DNA from: Lederbergia citrea | GTDB lineage: Bacteria > Bacillota > Bacilli > Bacillales > Bacillaceae_C | NCBI RefSeq assembly: GCF_018343525.1 | Contig: NZ_JAGYPH010000002.1 | Span: 248,001-312,000 of the forward strand | Reading direction: 5' to 3' | Length of the DNA: 64,000 nt | Shown here: positions 59,778 through 64,000 of the stretch, piece after piece | How the letters are laid out: each line of letters opens with the position of its first letter | How positions within the stretch are numbered: position 1 is the stretch's first letter | Position numbers and translations under genes: made by a program | The notes under the pieces: generated by a model | Told to the model about the DNA's origin: nothing | Database searches by the model: none | Seen by the model: the letters and a program-made list of their open reading frames with translations, nothing else

Positions 59778-62723
59778 ATGAGGTCGAAGATGTTGATAAG
59801 TTTGGTTTTAATGCTTTTATTGGTGGTTCCGCATGGAGTTGCCTTAGCGGAAAAGGAAAGCTCGATAGACCAGACTGTCGAAAATGTCGTAGAAGAACGC
59901 TATCATACCGTCCTGGAACAATGGAAAGAAGCTGGAGTAGAGAGCGCCTCGAATTTTGAGGCGCCTATCTCTCCGTCTAATTTTATCGATGTAACTGAGG
60001 ACGATTTGCTTTCTGTTAAGGACAGCAAAGGATACGGGGATCGTGTTTTCTATTGGCATAATCAAAAATCACTAACATATAAAGTTTTAGTTCCAGAAGA
60101 CGGTTTATATGAGTTGTCTTTTGACTATTATCCATTAAGCAAAGAGGTTGTTCCAATAGAGGGTTCAATCCTCGTGAATGGAGAATTTCCATACTACGAG
60201 AGTAGAAGAATCGTATTTCCGGTTAATTGGAAAAATGCCTATGATAAGTTCGATACAGACCGATTTGGAAATGAAATTATTCCAAATCAAGAGGCGATTG
60301 CTGAATGGAGTAAATTGACTGCTGAAGATGCAAGCCACTTGCAGCCAGAGCCTCTGAAGTTTTATTTGAAAAAAGGTAGTAATGAAATCAAACTTTCCCA
60401 TTTAAGGGGAGAAATGCTTGTTGGAAATGTCTATGTTCATTCACCTACGAAGCTGCTATCGTACAAAGATTATTCAGCAAACTATGCAAATGGAGAAAAA
60501 ACAACAGCAATCATCACGCAAGAAGCCGAAAAAGGATATACGAAAAACAGTTCATATATTCGACCTGTTGCTTCAGCTGGTTCGTCCATTGTCCCAAATG
60601 ATCCAAAGCATTTATTATTAAACACCCTTGGCGGTGAATCATGGGAGCAAGGCGGCCAGCGTGTGAATTGGAACGTTTCAATTGAGGAGGAAGGCTTTTA
60701 TAAGCTGACATTTAAAGTTCTCCAAAATAAAGAGACGGGCGGGACTGTCTTCAGAAAGCTGCGGATTGATGGGGATATTCCTTTCGCTGAAGCGGCCCAA
60801 ATCCCATTTGAATTTAACAAGAAGTGGGTTAACGCCACCATTGGTGATGATGCAGGTGAACCATATTTATTCTACTTTACAAAAGGTGAACATGAGATTT
60901 CATTAGAAGCAGATGCGTCGCCAGTTGAACGGACGATTAATAAAATCAATGAAGTCATTCGTGACATGCAGGAATTCGCCCTCTCCATTAAAAAATTGAC
61001 TGGAAATCAAAATGACCGGTCAAGAGGATGGAAGATTAGCGAGTACATTCCTGATATTGAAGATCGATTAGCAAATTGGGCAGATCAGCTTGAAGAAGAG
61101 AGTAGGTATGTTACTAGACTGAGTACAGGTAAGCAGTCTAAGGATATTGTTTCTTTGAATATGGCTGTTCAAAAGTTAAGGACGTTAAATGAAAAGCCAG
61201 ATGAGATTCCTAATCGATTGACAGAGCTTACAGAAGGATCATCTTCTGTTGCCCAGTTACTTGGTAGTTTATTGCTTGAGCTGCCAAAGCAGCCGTTATT
61301 GGTCGATCGCTTTTACGTTCATGGCAGCGACCAGATACCTGCTGCCAATGCAGGGTTTTGGAAAAAAACAACGGACAGTATTACACGGTTTATCCATTCC
61401 TTTTCCGCCGGCAATTATTCAGCTGCGAATGCCGATGGAAAAACGATTGAAATTTGGGTGAATCGTCCCCGTCAATATGTGGAGCTTATTCAAAATTTAG
61501 CCGATCAAACATTTACACCTAAATCGGGTATTCATGTGAAATTTTCTATTATGCCTGATGAAGGCAAATTAATTTTAGCGAGTGCAGCAAATAATCAGCC
61601 AGATATAGCCATCGGGATTAGTAACTGGCTCCCTTATGAATTATCGATGCGGGGTGCAGCCGTTGATTTACATGAATTTGAAGACTTCGAGGCATATAGC
61701 AAGCAATTTTCTCCCGGAGCCTTTTTACCGCTAATGATCGATGATTCCGTTTATGCATTACCGGAGACACAGGATTTTTATGTGCAGTTTTATCGGAAGG
61801 ATATACTTAATGCACTCAATGTACCTGTCCCTGATACATGGGATGATGTTGTAAAAATTTTGCCCGAACTTCAGAGATATGGCATGAACTATTATTCTCC
61901 TATTGCTGGAGCTGTCGGATTTAAACCTTTTCAAACAACAGCACCGTTTATTTATCAGTTTCAAGGTGATTTGTATGAAGAAGATGGGATGAAGACAGCC
62001 ATCGGCGAAGAAGAATCTTTGCGTGCTATTCAATTCATGGCTAATTTAAATACGATTTATAGTATGCCGATGCAAGTTCCGAATTTTTATAATCACTTCC
62101 GATATTCAACTTTACCGATTGGGATTTCAAATTTCACAACCTATATCCAGCTAACAGCAGCGGCTCCGGAAATAGCGGGATGGTGGGATATTGCACCACA
62201 TCCGGGCATTACACAGCCAGATGGAACCGTAGAGCGTTGGGCAACTGGATCAGGACAATCGGCGATGATTTTTAAAGGAACAAAAGACCGCGAGAAATCG
62301 TGGGAATTTCTAAAATGGTGGATGTCAACAGAAACTCAAACCGAATTCGCTTCATCTTTACAGACGTTATATGGTCCGGAGTATATGTGGAATACAGCAA
62401 ATATTGAGGCCTTTAAAAAGCTGCCATGGCCAGAGGAACATAAAGACAAGATCTTAGAGCAATGGGAATATTTAAAAGAGGTGCCCAAGACTCCAGGAGC
62501 GTATATGGTTGAAAGGGAATTGAGCAATATTTGGAATCGGATTGTATTTGATGGTGAAAATACAAGATCTGCTGTTGATGATTCAGTCATTACAATTAAT
62601 CGCGAAATCAGCAGGAAGATGGAGGAGTTTGGCTATATGAAAAATGGGAAAATGGTCAGACCTTATCATATTCCTACCGTTGAACAAGTGAAGAGTTGGG
62701 CAGGCGAAGAAAATGAAGATTAA
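59778..62723 (+). CDS. Large secreted fusion: carbohydrate-binding-like domains plus ABC solute-binding domain
   Basis: 981 residues. Signal peptide ending GVALA without a lipobox. Two beta-sandwich, CBM6/35-like segments follow (about 60-220: [38 protein letters not shown]; and about 240-390: [38 protein letters not shown]), then a helical linker (about 390-540). A type 1 solute-binding domain (about 555-960) has [60 protein letters not shown] and [18 protein letters not shown]. It is a second binding protein in the operon and overlaps the permease by 11 nt. Confidence 0.82.
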   Translation: MRSKMLISLVLMLLLVVPHGVALAEKESSIDQTVENVVEERYHTVLEQWKEAGVESASNFEAPISPSNFIDVTEDDLLSVKDSKGYGDRVFYWHNQKSLTYKVLVPEDGLYELSFDYYPLSKEVVPIEGSILVNGEFPYYESRRIVFPVNWKNAYDKFDTDRFGNEIIPNQEAIAEWSKLTAEDASHLQPEPLKFYLKKGSNEIKLSHLRGEMLVGNVYVHSPTKLLSYKDYSANYANGEKTTAIITQEAEKGYTKNSSYIRPVASAGSSIVPNDPKHLLLNTLGGESWEQGGQRVNWNVSIEEEGFYKLTFKVLQNKETGGTVFRKLRIDGDIPFAEAAQIPFEFNKKWVNATIGDDAGEPYLFYFTKGEHEISLEADASPVERTINKINEVIRDMQEFALSIKKLTGNQNDRSRGWKISEYIPDIEDRLANWADQLEEESRYVTRLSTGKQSKDIVSLNMAVQKLRTLNEKPDEIPNRLTELTEGSSSVAQLLGSLLLELPKQPLLVDRFYVHGSDQIPAANAGFWKKTTDSITRFIHSFSAGNYSAANADGKTIEIWVNRPRQYVELIQNLADQTFTPKSGIHVKFSIMPDEGKLILASAANNQPDIAIGISNWLPYELSMRGAAVDLHEFEDFEAYSKQFSPGAFLPLMIDDSVYALPETQDFYVQFYRKDILNALNVPVPDTWDDVVKILPELQRYGMNYYSPIAGAVGFKPFQTTAPFIYQFQGDLYEEDGMKTAIGEEESLRAIQFMANLNTIYSMPMQVPNFYNHFRYSTLPIGISNFTTYIQLTAAAPEIAGWWDIAPHPGITQPDGTVERWATGSGQSAMIFKGTKDREKSWEFLKWWMSTETQTEFASSLQTLYGPEYMWNTANIEAFKKLPWPEEHKDKILEQWEYLKEVPKTPGAYMVERELSNIWNRIVFDGENTRSAVDDSVITINREISRKMEEFGYMKNGKMVRPYHIPTVEQVKSWAGEENED

Positions 62724-63603
62724 AAAGATTGATTGGGCGCCTTGGGCATTCCTTGGCCCATATTTAGTTTTATTTTCAGCGTTTATTATTATCCCGGTTG
62801 TGGCAGCAATCTATCTATCTTTTACGTATTTTAATGCTATTCAAGCTCCGTCCTTTATTGGACTAAGCAATTATGTAAGCTTGATCACTCAAGATGAGGT
62901 GTTCATGCAAAAAGTCGTGCCGAACACTTTGACGTTCGCCTTAATTGTCGGTCCTGGCGGATATGTTCTGTCATTTATTTTAGCCTGGGCACTGGCTCAG
63001 GTTCCAAAGACGATGAGAACCATCCTGGCATTAATCATTTACTCGCCGTCAATGACAGCGGGAGTTGCAATGGCTGTTGTTTGGACAATCATCTTCAGTG
63101 GTGATGAAGCTGGCTACTTAAATAGTCTATTAATCACAATGGGTGTTTTGTTTGAGCCAATACAGTGGTTGCAGTCGCCTGATTTCTTAATGAAGATAAT
63201 GATTTTCGTTACGCTTTGGGGAAGTATGGGCGTTGGATTCCTAGCGATGCTGTCGGGAGTCCTTAATATTGATAGTGAAATATATGAAGCGGGATATATT
63301 GACGGAATTAAGAATCGCTTTCAAGAAGTGATCTATATTACGATTCCGTCTATGAAGCCGCAAATGTTGTTCGGAGCAGTCATGGCTGTAGTGGGAACAT
63401 TTCAGGCGGGAGCGATTGGTGTGGCGCTTTCCGGCGCTAACCCAACACCCCAATATGCCGGTCAGCTTATGGTAAACCATTTAGAGGACTACGGATTTAT
63501 CCGCTATGAGATGGGATACGCAGCGGCGATTTCAGTGGTATTGCTGCTTGTCGTCTATGCATTCTCAAAAGTGGCTTGGAAACTGTTTGGCGAAAAGGAT
63601 TAA
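62713..63603 (+). CDS. Sugar ABC transporter permease (MalF/UgpA-like)
   Basis: 296-residue permease with six helices: [20 protein letters not shown] at the N-terminus, [20 protein letters not shown], and the EAA loop [20 protein letters not shown] followed by [10 protein letters not shown]. It forms a heterodimer with the next permease. Its start lies inside the 3' end of the fusion gene, which couples their translation. Confidence 0.9.
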   Translation: MKIKKIDWAPWAFLGPYLVLFSAFIIIPVVAAIYLSFTYFNAIQAPSFIGLSNYVSLITQDEVFMQKVVPNTLTFALIVGPGGYVLSFILAWALAQVPKTMRTILALIIYSPSMTAGVAMAVVWTIIFSGDEAGYLNSLLITMGVLFEPIQWLQSPDFLMKIMIFVTLWGSMGVGFLAMLSGVLNIDSEIYEAGYIDGIKNRFQEVIYITIPSMKPQMLFGAVMAVVGTFQAGAIGVALSGANPTPQYAGQLMVNHLEDYGFIRYEMGYAAAISVVLLLVVYAFSKVAWKLFGEKD

Positions 63604-63622
63604 TGACAGGGAGTGATTCAGC

Positions 63623-64000
63623 ATGTCTGCCTTTCAAGGTACAAAGATAAACCCGACAAAGTTTCATAAGAGCCAGTTGAAGTTTTACTTCTTTTTAATA
63701 CCGCTGGCCATATTTATGGCGATGCCGATCGTATATATTATTTTTCATGCATTTAAACCAATAGACGAATTATTCGCATATCCGCCTCGTTTTTTTGTAC
63801 AAAAGCCAACGATGCAAAACTTTTCGGATTTGTTTATGAAAACAAATGATTCGGGAATTCCGCTTTCTCGATATTTATTTAATAGTATTATCATTACGCT
63901 CATCGTCGTATTTTTGACCATTTTGTTCAGTACGATGGCGGGTTACGCCTTATCAAAGAAAAACTTCTTATTAAAGAAAACAATTTTTGAAATTAATACG
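63623..64000 (+). CDS. Sugar ABC transporter permease (MalG/UgpE-like), 3' truncated by window
   Basis: Frame opens at ATG 63623 (MSAFQGTKINPTKFHKSQLK) and runs to the window end with no stop, 126 codons so far. FYFFLIPLAIFMAMPIVYII is the first membrane helix, followed by FKPIDELFAYPPRFFVQKPT, a MalG-type periplasmic loop, and NSIIITLIVVFLTILFSTMAGYALSKKNF-type second and third helices. GGGAGTGA precedes it, 20 nt after the first permease. Partner of that permease. Confidence 0.88.
   Translation, partial: MSAFQGTKINPTKFHKSQLKFYFFLIPLAIFMAMPIVYIIFHAFKPIDELFAYPPRFFVQKPTMQNFSDLFMKTNDSGIPLSRYLFNSIIITLIVVFLTILFSTMAGYALSKKNFLLKKTIFEINT

Noticed and set aside
1..64000. Insertion sequences, prophage genes, rRNA or tRNA genes
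   Set aside because: No transposase, integrase, phage structural protein or recognisable stable RNA was found on either strand.

Overview
The window is about 64 kb of low-GC Gram-positive chromosome from an endospore-forming Bacillaceae. Evidence for this is two sspH spore-protein genes, a KinD-like sporulation-type kinase, strong AGGAGG ribosome-binding sites, frequent TTG and GTG starts, PhoP boxes and a CcpA cre site, and orthologues of Bacillus subtilis NiaP, IolS, YkoG/YkoH, BcrC and NamZ. The genus cannot be fixed from sequence alone; Cytobacillus, Neobacillus or Peribacillus-like genomes would fit. I see no transposase, phage, rRNA, tRNA or CRISPR.

Layout, 1-16 kb: the end of niaP; a secreted LysM-3D cell-wall protein; an orphan HPr-kinase paralogue; a tandem sspH pair; a run of single-gene housekeeping and accessory enzymes (YdcF-like, YhcH-like, aldo/keto reductase, methyltransferase, DJ-1/PfpI); a NERD nuclease-like protein followed by a minisatellite; a peptide transporter; a KinD-like kinase; two hydrolases and a YhfC-type membrane protease. 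16-31 kb: a SLATT-like two-helix protein; a PhoP-box alkaline phosphatase; a MarR plus heterodimeric ABC exporter operon; a multidomain NamZ-like muramidase; an actin-type partition locus (iteron array, ParM, ParR); a phosphodiesterase; a second copy of the minisatellite; a UMF1 transporter with an APH-like kinase; and IolS.

31-43 kb: an asparaginase-NagA operon; a luciferase-like monooxygenase; a Na/phosphate cotransporter behind a five-repeat PhoP box and a perfect palindrome; RluF; a gene-poor stretch with two inverted GC-rich repeats; and a four-gene operon that reads as N-acyl-D-amino-acid catabolism (D-serine dehydratase/D-threonine aldolase family, D-aminoacylase, RidA, and a deacetylase fused to a GNAT-like domain). 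43-49 kb: a PepSY protein, a YkoGH-like two-component system, two DedA proteins (one fused to a catalytically degraded PAP2 domain) and a BcrC-like pyrophosphatase, which together suggest undecaprenyl-phosphate recycling under envelope control.

49-64 kb: ZupT; a three-gene pseudopilin-like operon without assembly machinery; small enzymes; then a sugar-utilisation cluster (Gfo/Idh dehydrogenase, TIM-barrel isomerase, LacI regulator with three operators and a cre site, a lipoprotein binding protein, a 981-residue secreted binding-protein fusion and two permeases, the last cut by the window edge).

The items most worth following up are the parMRC-like locus with its TGTNTACATG iterons, the TCS-DedA-PAP2 operon, the orphan pseudopilin operon and the two 21-bp-period GAGTGGCTYG arrays. 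Starts were moved from the longest frame whenever a ribosome-binding site clearly pointed to an internal codon.
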